A stretch of 34,429 nucleotides of DNA, taken from assembly GCF_900107855.1 (NCBI RefSeq), contig NZ_FNRJ01000025.1, positions 1 to 34,429 of the forward strand, read 5' to 3'. Shown in pieces: positions 16,945 through 25,078 of the stretch (position 1 is the first letter of the stretch; every line of letters starts with the position of its first letter). Source of the DNA: Marinobacterium iners DSM 11526. Its GTDB lineage: Bacteria; Pseudomonadota; Gammaproteobacteria; Pseudomonadales; Balneatricaceae. Both the position numbers and the translations under genes were made by a program. Under the pieces are notes generated by a model that was not told the origin of the DNA, did no database searches, and saw only the letters and a list, made by a program, of their open reading frames with translations.

Positions 16945-17499
16945 TCAGTCCATCAAGCTGATGCTGAACGGGATCGGGGTGCGCATGGTGTTGGCGACCG
17001 GAGAGAAGTAGTTCGCATGCTGCACAATCTCATCCAGCTGCTCACGTGTGGCGTCGCCCTCGACCAGAACCTTGACGCGAATTTCCTGGAAGCCCATCTG
17101 CTCAGGCTTCATTTCTGCACCACCCGCCCCCCAGGCGGCAGGGTTGCCGATATCCCCTTCCATGAATATTTCCAGCTTGCTGAGCTTGACCTGCTTCCAG
17201 GTAGCCACGGCCGTGATCCCCACCGCGAGGCAGCCCCCGAGACCCGACAGTACGATTTCACCCGGTGCCGGCGCGGTATCTTCCCCGAACAGGTGCAGCG
17301 GCTCGTCCACAACCACTTCGTGCTGATTGACATGGCTGATGGTGCGATACTGCCCATCGGTAACGGTATGGACCTTGTTGGTACCGCGCGTACCGGGGTT
17401 GTTGCGTCCCTTTTCCGCAAACGCTATCAGGCCATCTCGATCAATCGGGCGCAGGTAGGTAGTAACGGTTTCAGCCTTGGTTGCTGTTGCAGTTGTCAT
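16945..17499 (-). CDS. OsmC-family protein lacking the second redox Cys
   Basis: 184 residues from the second ATG (17499), which has GGAG at about 8 bases; an ATG two codons upstream (17505) is too close to that site. OsmC/Ohr fold with the helix Cys in LSGLGGC (Cys90). In OsmC and Ohr the partner Cys lies in a CPV motif; here the equivalent reads NYFSPVANT with Ser166. Only one Cys is present in the whole protein, so a normal two-Cys peroxidase cycle looks impossible. First gene of the sigma-54 operon. Its role may be binding or hydrolysing an intermediate rather than peroxide defence. Confidence 0.88.
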   Translation of the reverse strand: MTTATATKAETVTTYLRPIDRDGLIAFAEKGRNNPGTRGTNKVHTVTDGQYRTISHVNQHEVVVDEPLHLFGEDTAPAPGEIVLSGLGGCLAVGITAVATWKQVKLSKLEIFMEGDIGNPAAWGAGGAEMKPEQMGFQEIRVKVLVEGDATREQLDEIVQHANYFSPVANTMRTPIPFSISLMD

Positions 17500-17570
17500 T
17501 GGCATATCTCCAGTCGTTTTGATGACACTGTTCAGTCCGGATCGGACGTTTCCAGTGGCTTGTCATATAC

Positions 17571-17589
17571 AAAGCAGGAGCCGTGCCAA
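17571..17589 (-). promoter_or_regulatory. Sigma-54 (-24/-12) promoter of the osmC-like...cynS operon
   Basis: On the minus strand TTGGCACG-GCTCC-TGCTT fits the consensus TTGGCACG-N4-TTGC, with the invariant GG-N10-GC. It lies about 75-90 bases upstream of the OsmC-like start, so transcription would begin near 17562. The AT-rich stretch 17590-17660 between promoter and upstream sites would favour DNA bending. Confidence 0.8.
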
Positions 17590-17670
17590 TATTGAAAAAT
17601 AATTATTTTTACTTATGCAACAACAACTTAAACAAATAACGATGTAACTTTAGAAAATAGCGCTACGAAG

Positions 17671-17711
17671 TGTCAGACATTGTCAGCATTACATTGTCTG
17701 ACAATGTCTGA
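17671..17711. promoter_or_regulatory. Upstream activator sites (ACATTGT-N3-ACAATGT) for the sigma-54 operon
   Basis: Perfect palindrome ACATTGT-CTG-ACAATGT at 17691-17707, plus the half-site-rich CATTGTCAG at 17678-17686. The palindrome centre lies about 137 bases upstream of the predicted start site. The identical 17-bp architecture occurs upstream of the ABC importer (22525-22541). The NifA-like activator gene ends at 17718, right beside it. Confidence 0.75.
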
Positions 17712-17717
17712 CCCTGA

Positions 17718-19385
17718 TCAGAGACTGTCCGTAAGGGACAGCTTTTCCAGGCGATAGCGAAACTGGCGTGCCGTCATTCCCAGCAGGGCGGCCGCGCGCG
17801 TTTTGTTGCCACCGGTTTGCTGCAGGGCTTCCAGCAATGTCTGTTCCTCATCCTCCCGTACCCAGCTGTAGGGACGAGCGCTGGACTGAATGGAGCCTGC
17901 GGAGCTGACCGGGACGATCGTTGCGGCGGATTCAGGCGGTGGTAACGGGGATGGCTGAGCAAGGGCCGACTGGCCGGCTTCAAGATGACTGTTGATCACC
18001 GACTCCTGGCGCAGAATGCTTTCGATGTCACCAATGGTGATATTACCGTCCAGTGCAATCAGTACCGCTCGCTTGATCACGTTCTCCAGCTGCCGAATAT
18101 TACCCGGCCAGTTGTAGCTCTCCAGCCGTTCCATTACCCCCTTGCCAAACAACGTGTAGCGCCCGTACTCGCGGTTGGCGTTAAGCAGGAAATGACGCGC
18201 CAAAATGCGTACGTCACCGGTACGCTCGCGCAAGGGCGGCAAATGTATGGGAAACACGTTGAGACGGTAGAACAGGTCCAGCCGGAAGGTACCTCGATTC
18301 ACGGCTTCCTGCAGGTTCTTGTGTGTTGCCGTGACAATGCGAACATCCACAGGAATATCGCGGATGCCACCGACACGTTGAATCAACTGACTTTCAAGCA
18401 CACGCAGCAGCTTGGACTGCAGCTCCATATTGAGATCACCGATCTCATCCAGAAACAGGGTTCCCCCATTGGCCAGTTCGATCTTGCCCTGCTTGCTGGA
18501 CGTTGCACCGGTAAAGGCACCCTTTTCATGACCGAAAAGCTCCGACTCAAGCAGTTGCTCGGGAATCGCGGCACAGTTGATGGCCAGAAAGGGCAGATCT
18601 CGCCGTTTGCTGTTCAGATGAAGAATCTGCGAGAAGCGCTCCTTCCCCGTGCCCGACTCCCCTGTCAGCAGAACGGTAACCGGTGTGTCCGCCACACGGG
18701 TAATCTGCAGCAATGCATCCCGTACGGCGGCACTCTCCCCCAGAATGCCGTAGTTGTTCTGTTGTTGCTCCAGCGCCTCCTTCAGCTCCTGGTTTTCTTC
18801 ACGCAGGTGACTGGTACGCTCATCGATCAGGCCATTGATCTTGATGATTTGAGCGATGAACGTCGCCAGAATGCGCAAAATAACCAAGTCAGCGTTTATC
18901 GCACGGGGCCTCATGCGGAGCCGGTGAGCGGCCAGAACGCCAACGGTTAGATTGCCATCCATGATCGGGACGGCGAGATAGGACACCACGCCTTCAGGCA
19001 AGGTGGCTCGGTCAACGGCGCGGAACAGAAAACCCGGTTCCTGGTCCACATCCTGTACCACCACCTGTTGACCACTTTGCATCACCTTGCCGGTAATACC
19101 TTCTTCAAAGCTGTACAGACCTCGCTTTCGTTCCGCCTCGGTCAGGCCATAGCTGTAACGGATGCGCAACAGTCCGTCCGCGGTGGATGGCAGCAATACT
19201 CGCCCCCGGTTAAGCCCCAACATCTGGGACATCAACCTAAGGGTTCCGGTTATGGCAATCTCCGGGGTGCCCGAATGGCCGATCAGCTTGGCTGCCTCAT
19301 GCAGTACCGTGAGGTCGGCCGCACCACGATCATTGGCACTGGCTGCATTCATGGGGGAAGTCAGTTCCTTGTCCATGTCAGTCAT
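17718..19385 (-). CDS. Sigma-54-dependent activator, NifA-like (GAF-AAA+-Fis HTH)
   Basis: 555 residues. GAF-like sensor domain at about 25-185, coiled linker about 190-215, AAA+ domain with Walker A GESGTGKE (242-249), sigma-54 contact loop GAFTGA (289-294), Walker B GGTLFLDE (307-314), then a Pro-rich linker and a Fis-type HTH (about 515-550, [25 protein letters not shown]). The end of the HTH is close to NifA (RQ-x-YR-hh; h, hydrophobic). AGGAG lies only one base before the ATG at 19385 but about ten before the next ATG (19376), so the true start may be 19376. It lies between two operons carrying sigma-54 promoters and a shared palindrome, its predicted targets. The GAF ligand is unknown. 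Confidence 0.94.
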   Translation of the reverse strand: MTDMDKELTSPMNAASANDRGAADLTVLHEAAKLIGHSGTPEIAITGTLRLMSQMLGLNRGRVLLPSTADGLLRIRYSYGLTEAERKRGLYSFEEGITGKVMQSGQQVVVQDVDQEPGFLFRAVDRATLPEGVVSYLAVPIMDGNLTVGVLAAHRLRMRPRAINADLVILRILATFIAQIIKINGLIDERTSHLREENQELKEALEQQQNNYGILGESAAVRDALLQITRVADTPVTVLLTGESGTGKERFSQILHLNSKRRDLPFLAINCAAIPEQLLESELFGHEKGAFTGATSSKQGKIELANGGTLFLDEIGDLNMELQSKLLRVLESQLIQRVGGIRDIPVDVRIVTATHKNLQEAVNRGTFRLDLFYRLNVFPIHLPPLRERTGDVRILARHFLLNANREYGRYTLFGKGVMERLESYNWPGNIRQLENVIKRAVLIALDGNITIGDIESILRQESVINSHLEAGQSALAQPSPLPPPESAATIVPVSSAGSIQSSARPYSWVREDEEQTLLEALQQTGGNKTRAAALLGMTARQFRYRLEKLSLTDSL

Positions 19386-19414
19386 GCTCCTGTATGGAAA
19401 CGCGATACAACGAC

Positions 19415-19447
19415 AAAAGCCCGCTCAGAAAGCAGGCCATTGCGGGC
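19415..19447 (-). terminator. Candidate terminator after the ABC permease gene
   Basis: On the minus strand GCCCGC...GCGGGC (19447-19419, 17-base loop) is followed by TTTT. It lies 17 bases after the permease stop codon and before the activator gene, so the activator is either expressed by read-through or from a promoter in the remaining 30 bases. Confidence 0.55.
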
Positions 19448-19463
19448 GAAGATGAGACAGTGT

Positions 19464-20297
19464 CTACTCGACATGCCAGTTGAAGCGCTTGATCAACACG
19501 CTGCAGATCGTGTCCAGTCCGTAACCGATCACCCCAATCACGATCACGATTGCAGCCAGGGTGTCATAGGCCAGCGTGTCACGGGCATCATTGATGGCGT
19601 ACCCCAAACCACTGGTGACCCCCAGATACTCGGCCGGGACCAGCACAACCCAGGCAACACCTACCGCCAGACGAATACCGGCCATGACATCGGTCATGAT
19701 CGCGGGCAGGATGATCCGACGCAGCATCTGCGGGCCTGATGCTCCCAGATTCTTGGCCACCTTGAACCAGTTCGGATCGATGCGTCGCACACCATGAGCA
19801 GTGGAGAACATGATTGGCCAGACGGTGGCCATCACGATCAGGAAGATGATCGCCGCATCCCAGCTGGCAAATGCCAGTACCGCGATTGGCATCCACGCCA
19901 GCGGGCTGATCATGCGCAGGAACTGGAACGGCACGTTGGCAATCTTCATGGCCGTACCGATGTAACCAATCAGAACACCCACCGGCACGCCAATGATGAC
20001 ACCCCAGAACAGGCCCACCAGCACGCGGTACAGGCTCGATAGAATCGTTGGCCAGATGGACCCACTGGCGACCAGATCATAAAGCGCATGGAAAGTGGGG
20101 GCCGGAGCGAAGTTTGCAAACGCCCACATGTCTGGATCATTGGCAACGATATAGCCACCGGCCCACCACACGGCCAGCAACGTTGTGATGCCAATGGCGG
20201 GGTAACGCAGTCGAGCCAGCCAGCACAGCAATGGCATAAAGCCATTGCTGGAACTGCTCATGCTCTGCAGGGCATGGGAACTCTGGGTACTACTCAT
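19464..20297 (-). CDS. ABC importer permease, nitrate/sulfonate/taurine (NrtB/SsuC) type
   Basis: 277 residues with six or so membrane helices and a BPD_transp_1 domain. The ATPase-coupling EAA-like loop is VAKNLGASGPQMLRRIILPAIM (about 180-201). It overlaps the binding-protein gene by four bases (20294-20297), indicating coupling. With the adjacent binding protein and ATPase it makes a complete NitT/TauT-class importer. Confidence 0.92.
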   Translation of the reverse strand: MSSTQSSHALQSMSSSSNGFMPLLCWLARLRYPAIGITTLLAVWWAGGYIVANDPDMWAFANFAPAPTFHALYDLVASGSIWPTILSSLYRVLVGLFWGVIIGVPVGVLIGYIGTAMKIANVPFQFLRMISPLAWMPIAVLAFASWDAAIIFLIVMATVWPIMFSTAHGVRRIDPNWFKVAKNLGASGPQMLRRIILPAIMTDVMAGIRLAVGVAWVVLVPAEYLGVTSGLGYAINDARDTLAYDTLAAIVIVIGVIGYGLDTICSVLIKRFNWHVE

Positions 20298-21556
20298 AGC
20301 TTGATCACCTCTTCACGCTCAAACGGGTTGTCGGCGTTGAAGCCCGGTCCCTGCTGCCAGCCGGTATGTTTTTCCATGGCTGCCTTTACGAAGCGATAAT
20401 CGACCAAGTCTTCTGCCACGAAATCCGCGTCCAGCTTCTGCAGGAAGGTGGTATCGCCGCCTACAAGAGTATTTTTCAATTCATTCACGATCAGTTTGGT
20501 CGCTGAAGGATAGGGCCAGGGCTGGAAGTCGATGCGGCCGCTGCCCCAGCCCGGATTCTGAATCGCATCAGGCGTTGCATAGCTGTCTTCGTCATACAGC
20601 GTCATGGCTCGTTCAATGATGTCCGCTTTCATCGGCAGGTAGCCCCTGCCATCCTTGGACAGCATGTGAGCAACCTCTTTCTTGTTCTGTTGTGCATAAA
20701 TCTGGGCGCGGACGATGGCGTTCATCACCTTCTGGCTCCACTCCGGATTGGCATTGATCTGATTTTCGTTCATGCAGACCACACAGCAGGGATGGTTTTT
20801 CCACATGTCACCGGTGAAGCGCAACATCTTGCCACCGGCCAGCATTTCGCCTACTGCATTGAAGGGCTCGGCCACAATGAACGCGTCGATCTTGCGTGCA
20901 GCCAGTGCCGGCGGCATGTCCGGGGGTGGCATAATCTGCAGGTTGACCTCATTTGCGGCCAGCGGCTCACCCTGAGACTTGATAACAGGTGTCAGCCCGG
21001 CATGACGCAACCCCATCTGCAGCACGATATTGTGCATGGAGTACCAGTACGGAACGGCAACCTGCTTGCCGCCGAGATCGGCAAAACTTTCAACACCGGT
21101 GTGGCGCCCCACCACCAGTCCGGAGCCATTCAGGTGAGCCCAGGACATGATCTTGACCGGAAAACCGTTGTTGTAACGCATCCAGATGGGAATGGGCTTG
21201 AGCAAATGCACCAGATTGAATTTGGCAGCGGCAAAGCCCTCCACCAGTGGCGACCAGCCGCGCATCAACACAGGGGGCTCGGTTTTCAGGCCCTCATCCT
21301 CAAAATACCCCATGGCATGCGCCACCAGCAGGACTGTCGCGTCGGTAATGGGCAGATAGCCGATGCGAACCACCTCATCCGCCGGTGGCTGGATGCTGCC
21401 CCAGGCCGCGCCGCTGGCTGCAAGGCCAAAGGTGGCTGCCAGGCCACCAACGGCAAGGCTATCGAGCATGAAGTCACGGCGGCTCATCTCATGTTCCTGC
21501 AGATATTCCAGTTCCGACGTGGAGATCGGGCCAAGTTCACTGTTGTGTTTTTTCAT
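20294..21556 (-). CDS. ABC importer binding protein, NrtA/CmpA-like, Tat-exported
   Basis: 420 residues. A long N-terminal region leads to a twin-arginine motif (SRRDFM, residues 25-30) and a hydrophobic stretch, so it is probably folded before export or held at the membrane. The mature part matches the NMT1/THI5-like NrtA group (VRIGYLPITDATVLLVAHAMGYFEDEGL; GKQVAVPYWYSMHNIVLQ; DAFIVAEPFNAVGEM; HPCCVVCMNE). Family ligands include nitrate, bicarbonate, cyanate, taurine, sulfonates and pyrimidines. GAGGAC supports the ATG at 21556. The co-regulated cyanase makes cyanate or a cyanate-yielding compound a reasonable but unproven ligand. Confidence 0.9.
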   Translation of the reverse strand: MKKHNSELGPISTSELEYLQEHEMSRRDFMLDSLAVGGLAATFGLAASGAAWGSIQPPADEVVRIGYLPITDATVLLVAHAMGYFEDEGLKTEPPVLMRGWSPLVEGFAAAKFNLVHLLKPIPIWMRYNNGFPVKIMSWAHLNGSGLVVGRHTGVESFADLGGKQVAVPYWYSMHNIVLQMGLRHAGLTPVIKSQGEPLAANEVNLQIMPPPDMPPALAARKIDAFIVAEPFNAVGEMLAGGKMLRFTGDMWKNHPCCVVCMNENQINANPEWSQKVMNAIVRAQIYAQQNKKEVAHMLSKDGRGYLPMKADIIERAMTLYDEDSYATPDAIQNPGWGSGRIDFQPWPYPSATKLIVNELKNTLVGGDTTFLQKLDADFVAEDLVDYRFVKAAMEKHTGWQQGPGFNADNPFEREEVIKL

Positions 21557-21590
21557 GGTTGGGTCCTCAATAGATCAGGCAGGCTGAGTA

Positions 21591-22400
21591 TTACGCCGCA
21601 TGCTCGGCGCCATTTTTACTCGGCTCGGTGTCAGACTGGCGGCCAGCTAGACCGTTATCTGTTCCTTTGAACAGATCCATCAGCTGGTCGCGCAAGGATT
21701 GAAAACCGGCGTCCATGTGACGGCGCGGCCAAGGCAGCTCTACGTTCAGCTCATCAACAACGCGACCGGGGTTCTGTGACATGATCAGCACACGGTCGGC
21801 CATGGTGATCGCTTCATCAATGTCGTGGGTGACAATCACCATGGTGATACCGCGCGCACGACAAATGGCAGGTACCTCCTCCTGCAGGGCAGTACGCGTA
21901 AACGCGTCCAGCGCCGAGAACGGTTCATCCAGCAACAGCACCTCAGGATCGGTCGCCAGCGATCGCGCCAGTGCGACCCGCTGCTGCTGGCCACCCGAAA
22001 GACTCTGTACATTGACATCTTTTTTATCGTGCAAGCCCACCATGTCGAGCAGTTCATCAACACGCTGATAGGCCTCTATCTTGCTGACACCTGCAAACAG
22101 CAGACCCAGTGCCGCATTTTCTTTCACACTCATCCACGGATAGAGGGATGCTTTCTGAAACATCATGTTCCATTTGGCACTGGGCCTTGAAACCTGATGC
22201 CCGTTGATGCGCACACAGCCTTCGGAGGGAATCAGAAGTCCCGCCAGCATGTGCAGCAGCGTGGATTTGCCACAGCCACTGCGGCCAATCAATGCGACCA
22301 TCTCGCCGGGCTCGATGCGGTTTTCGATCTCTTTCAGGGTGGGTGCCGAAGACGGCGAAAAGCGATGTGTGATGTAGTCCAGCGAAATCGTGGCGCCCAT
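21591..22400 (-). CDS. ABC importer ATPase, NrtD/SsuB/TauB type
   Basis: 269 residues. Walker A GRSGCGKST, Q-loop FQKASLYPW, signature LSGGQQQRVALARSL, Walker B VLLLDEPFSALD, switch His in VTHDIDEA. First gene of the importer operon, 34 bases before the binding-protein gene. A sigma-54 promoter starts about 26 bases before its ATG. Confidence 0.94.
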   Translation of the reverse strand: MGATISLDYITHRFSPSSAPTLKEIENRIEPGEMVALIGRSGCGKSTLLHMLAGLLIPSEGCVRINGHQVSRPSAKWNMMFQKASLYPWMSVKENAALGLLFAGVSKIEAYQRVDELLDMVGLHDKKDVNVQSLSGGQQQRVALARSLATDPEVLLLDEPFSALDAFTRTALQEEVPAICRARGITMVIVTHDIDEAITMADRVLIMSQNPGRVVDELNVELPWPRRHMDAGFQSLRDQLMDLFKGTDNGLAGRQSDTEPSKNGAEHAA

Positions 22401-22435
22401 GGTGATGCTCCGGTCAGAGGGTGTCTAACCAGTAA

Positions 22436-22453
22436 CAGCATGTAGCGTGCCAC
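22436..22453 (-). promoter_or_regulatory. Sigma-54 promoter of the ABC importer operon
   Basis: On the minus strand GTGGCACG-CTACA-TGCTG has the invariant GG-N10-GC and the TGGCACG core. Predicted start near 22426, about 26 bases before the ATPase ATG. An IHF-like sequence (TTTCAA-N4-TTG, 22472-22484, one mismatch) lies between it and the activator sites. Confidence 0.8.
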
Positions 22454-22510
22454 TTATTTAAAAATGTTATATTTCAATAATTTGAGATAAAAACAGGCAG
22501 TTTGTCCGCC

Positions 22511-22552
22511 ATTGTCATTTGATGACATTGTTCGACAATGTCGCATTGTCAG
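22511..22552. promoter_or_regulatory. Upstream activator sites (ACATTGT-N3-ACAATGT) for the ABC importer
   Basis: Perfect palindrome GACATTGT-TCG-ACAATGTC (22524-22542) containing the same 17-bp core as at 17691-17707. It is overlapped by TGTCAT-TTG-ATGACA (22513-22527) and flanked by CATTGTCAG (22544-22552), also present in the other site cluster. The centre is about 107 bases upstream of the importer start site and about 60 from a candidate start for the divergent deaminase gene. Confidence 0.75.
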
Positions 22553-22567
22553 CCCGCCGCACCTTAA

Positions 22568-22583
22568 TGGCACCAGCTTGGCA
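22568..22583 (+). promoter_or_regulatory. Weaker candidate sigma-54 promoter of the deaminase gene
   Basis: TGGCACC-AGCT-TGGCA has GG-N10-GC and a good -24 half, but the -12 half reads TGGC instead of TTGC. Predicted start near 22594, about 70 bases before the deaminase ATG. No convincing sigma-70 promoter is visible there (TACAAT at 22631-22636 lacks a -35). Confidence 0.4.
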
Positions 22584-22663
22584 GCAAATCCTTCTGCTAT
22601 TGATAACACGAAAAAAGACAGCTGTAGGGCTACAATGCATTCTGTGCCGCAAAAGGAGCTCAT

Positions 22664-23251
22664 ATGAACACCACGCTGTTTGACAAGGATACTGCCATCA
22701 CCGAGTCGGTTCTGAACACAATCGCGCACATGCCTACTACAAGCCTGCCTGTATTGATGGCTGACGACTTTGCACACAGGCTGTCGGACCGAGATTTTAT
22801 GCGGATCGCGGTACTGCTTGCCCATAAAGGTTATAACGAGGGTGGCTGCCCTATCGGGGCCGTCATCATCGATAACAGCACACGCTGCATTCTGGGCAAG
22901 GGGCACAATACGCTGGTACAGGAAAGCCACCCCTACAATCACGGCGAAACCTCAGCCATCCGAGATGCCGGCAGGATCGACTTCAGCCATACCACGCTGT
23001 TCACCTCGCTCAGCCCTTGCGATGTCTGTGCCACGCTGCTGTACATGCGTGGTTTCAGCCGCGTCGTCGTCGGTGACATCACCAGCGCCAGTGGCAATGA
23101 AGCTTTGCTGCGCAGCAAAGGCATTCAGGTCGACATTCTGGAAGACCTGAACGGTATCGAGCTGTATGCGCGCTTCAGAGCGGAGCAGCCACAGCTGGAG
23201 CTTGAAGACTGGCGGGGCGTTGCCGCAACAGATGCAAAGAAAGAGAACTGA
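22664..23251 (+). CDS. Cytidine/deoxycytidylate deaminase-fold enzyme, yeast cytosine-deaminase-like
   Basis: 195 residues with strong AGGAG before the ATG. Zinc site HGE (His93, Glu95 as proton shuttle) and PCDVC (Cys119, Cys122). The stretch from YNHGETSAIRDAGRID to SLSPCDVCATLLYMRGFSRVVVGD and the C-terminal ELEDWRG resemble fungal cytosine deaminase Fcy1, with a ~40-residue N-terminal extension. It would release NH3 from cytosine or a related amino-heterocycle. It is divergent from the sigma-54 importer operon and shares its activator-site region, suggesting a nitrogen-release role. Substrate uncertain: cytosine, isocytosine or another ring amine. Confidence 0.87.
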   Translation: MNTTLFDKDTAITESVLNTIAHMPTTSLPVLMADDFAHRLSDRDFMRIAVLLAHKGYNEGGCPIGAVIIDNSTRCILGKGHNTLVQESHPYNHGETSAIRDAGRIDFSHTTLFTSLSPCDVCATLLYMRGFSRVVVGDITSASGNEALLRSKGIQVDILEDLNGIELYARFRAEQPQLELEDWRGVAATDAKKEN

Positions 23252-23263
23252 GCTTCCGGTTTA

Positions 23264-24178
23264 CTACCGCGATTTTATGCCACCGGGGCGGCGTCTTACT
23301 GTCTGCAGCAATAGGCTCAACATAATCAGCATAACCCCCAGCCAACCGACAGGCATGAAGCGTTCGCCGACGATCAGCACTGCCAACATCACAGCAACTA
23401 CAGGCTCCAGCAGTGTAATCAGTGTTGCTGTGCTGGCCTCCACCTGCCTAAGCCCACGACTGAAGCAGAGGTAACCGATGAACATGGGCACCACTGCCAT
23501 ATAGAGCGCAACACTGGCATGAATCGGAGTCGTCAACAGATTGTCACCCGTGATAGCCAGTGATGGCAGCAATACCAGCGCCGCCAGCCCAAACATTGCC
23601 GCCATGGCCGCTCTGGCGTGTATCCCTTGCTCAATCAATCGTCGAGCTGACCACGAGTAGACAGCATACGTCAGACCGGCCAACAGCCCCAGTGCAGCCC
23701 CGATGTATTGCCACTCATTGCCACCTTCCACGGACTGTGGCTCCTTACCCCACGTCAACAGCAGGATTCCCAACCCTCCCGTAATAAAGCCAAGAATCCA
23801 CCGGGAGGAGACCTGTTTCTTTCCTATCAGGCGCTCCAGTACAACGGCAAACAGTGGTGCACTGGCAATGGATATAACCGTTCCCATGGCCACCCCCGAA
23901 AGGCGCATGGCGCTGTAAAACGCCAGCGGATAAAGCGCAACTGCTGCCCCACCTGTCAGTAGCACCGCATAACAGGCTTTCAGCCGCGCCCGATCCTTGA
24001 GCAGGAAGCGCAACGCATGCAGAACCAACAGCACGCCACCGCCTCCCATGGCAAAAGCCCCTGTCGCCAGTGGACTGACGGCCGGGGCAAAACTCGCCGC
24101 CGTTCCGGTTGTCCCCCAAAGCACGCTGGCCAAAACAATAGCCGCAATACCCTGCATGTCATCCTGCTGATTCCCCAT
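23264..24178 (-). CDS. EamA/DMT-superfamily transporter (RhaT/YdcZ-type permease)
   Basis: 304 residues, about ten membrane helices in two EamA repeats (GIAAIVLASVLWGTTGTAA near the start; ALGLLAGLTYAVYSWSARRL at the start of the second half, and TLITLLEPVVAVMLAVLIVGE in its conserved segment). Such proteins export metabolites or amino acids. AAGGTAGAG precedes the ATG at 24178. It is downstream of the AraC gene (98-base gap) and convergent with the deaminase gene (12-base gap). Its substrate cannot be predicted. Confidence 0.9.
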   Translation of the reverse strand: MGNQQDDMQGIAAIVLASVLWGTTGTAASFAPAVSPLATGAFAMGGGGVLLVLHALRFLLKDRARLKACYAVLLTGGAAVALYPLAFYSAMRLSGVAMGTVISIASAPLFAVVLERLIGKKQVSSRWILGFITGGLGILLLTWGKEPQSVEGGNEWQYIGAALGLLAGLTYAVYSWSARRLIEQGIHARAAMAAMFGLAALVLLPSLAITGDNLLTTPIHASVALYMAVVPMFIGYLCFSRGLRQVEASTATLITLLEPVVAVMLAVLIVGERFMPVGWLGVMLIMLSLLLQTVRRRPGGIKSR

Positions 24179-24276
24179 GCTCTACCTTTTGACTCGTGAA
24201 TGTAACGCCAGTCTATTTGAGAGGAGCTGCAGAGTTTTTGCTCATCAGCCGCTTCTATATGCCAAACAGCCGCTCT

Positions 24277-25017
24277 TCAACGGCTGAAGCGGGTCGGGGA
24301 CAGCCCAAAGCTGGCAGAAAAGCGGCGACTGAAAGCCGACAGGTCACTGTAACCAACCTGTTCAGCGATACGCTGGACAGAGTAGTCGGTATGCTGCAAG
24401 AGAGCTTTGGCCTTCTCCATCCGCACACGGGTCAGGTACTGCATCACACTGAGACCGATTTGCTGGCGAAACAGCTTTTTAAGCTGGGTCTCGCTAAGGC
24501 AGGCAGTCTGTGCCAACTCATCCAAAGTAAGCCTCTCAGACAGCCGCATGTCTATCACTTGCAAAACCTGCCGGATACGCCGATCGACCTGAGGCAGCAA
24601 GCGCTGCTCGGCAAGCAACAATGCGAAGGTGGCAAACATGGATTGTTCCAGAGCATCGTTGACTTGATGCCCCAACTGCGTTTCTACGAAACTGAGGTAT
24701 TGGAGCAGAGGCCCACTGATTCTGAATACACATGAATCAGTTGCGCGCAGATTTTCCGGTAACAAGTGCATGTCTGCTACGACAAACCGGGCTTCTTCAT
24801 CAGCAGTGAAATGATGTTGCTGTCCAGATCGAATAACGACACATTCTCCTGACGCGACCCGACCGGCAAAACCGTCGAGCTCGATCTCAATAGCACCGCG
24901 TAGCGGCAGTACCATTTGATGGTACGTGTGCGAATGCCCCTGCCTCTGGCGGCTATATGATCGAATTGAAAGTCGTCCTGACATGGATAGGCCTTGATTT
25001 TGAAACAGTAACGGCAT
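24277..25017 (-). CDS. AraC-family regulator with N-terminal cupin
   Basis: 246 residues. The N-terminal cupin-like half (about 15-110: HSHTYHQMVLPLRGAIEIELDG, VVIRSGQQHHF) probably senses a small molecule. The C-terminal double HTH (about 145-245) has LTLDELAQTACLSETQLKKLFRQQIG and RIAEQVGYSDLSAFSRRFSASFG. Upstream of and in the same direction as the EamA transporter, which it may control. Divergent from the MaoC-type gene with a 109-base gap. Confidence 0.9.
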   Translation of the reverse strand: MPLLFQNQGLSMSGRLSIRSYSRQRQGHSHTYHQMVLPLRGAIEIELDGFAGRVASGECVVIRSGQQHHFTADEEARFVVADMHLLPENLRATDSCVFRISGPLLQYLSFVETQLGHQVNDALEQSMFATFALLLAEQRLLPQVDRRIRQVLQVIDMRLSERLTLDELAQTACLSETQLKKLFRQQIGLSVMQYLTRVRMEKAKALLQHTDYSVQRIAEQVGYSDLSAFSRRFSASFGLSPTRFSR

Positions 25018-25078
25018 GTTAGGTGATAATGAGCCAGCTTTGAATCAAGACCTCAGTGTTGTAAACAGTGACAAGATT

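Noticed and set aside
19455-19465. Palindrome AGACAGTGTCT at the permease stop codon
   Set aside because: Short, overlaps coding sequence and does not match the ACATTGT-N3-ACAATGT sites.
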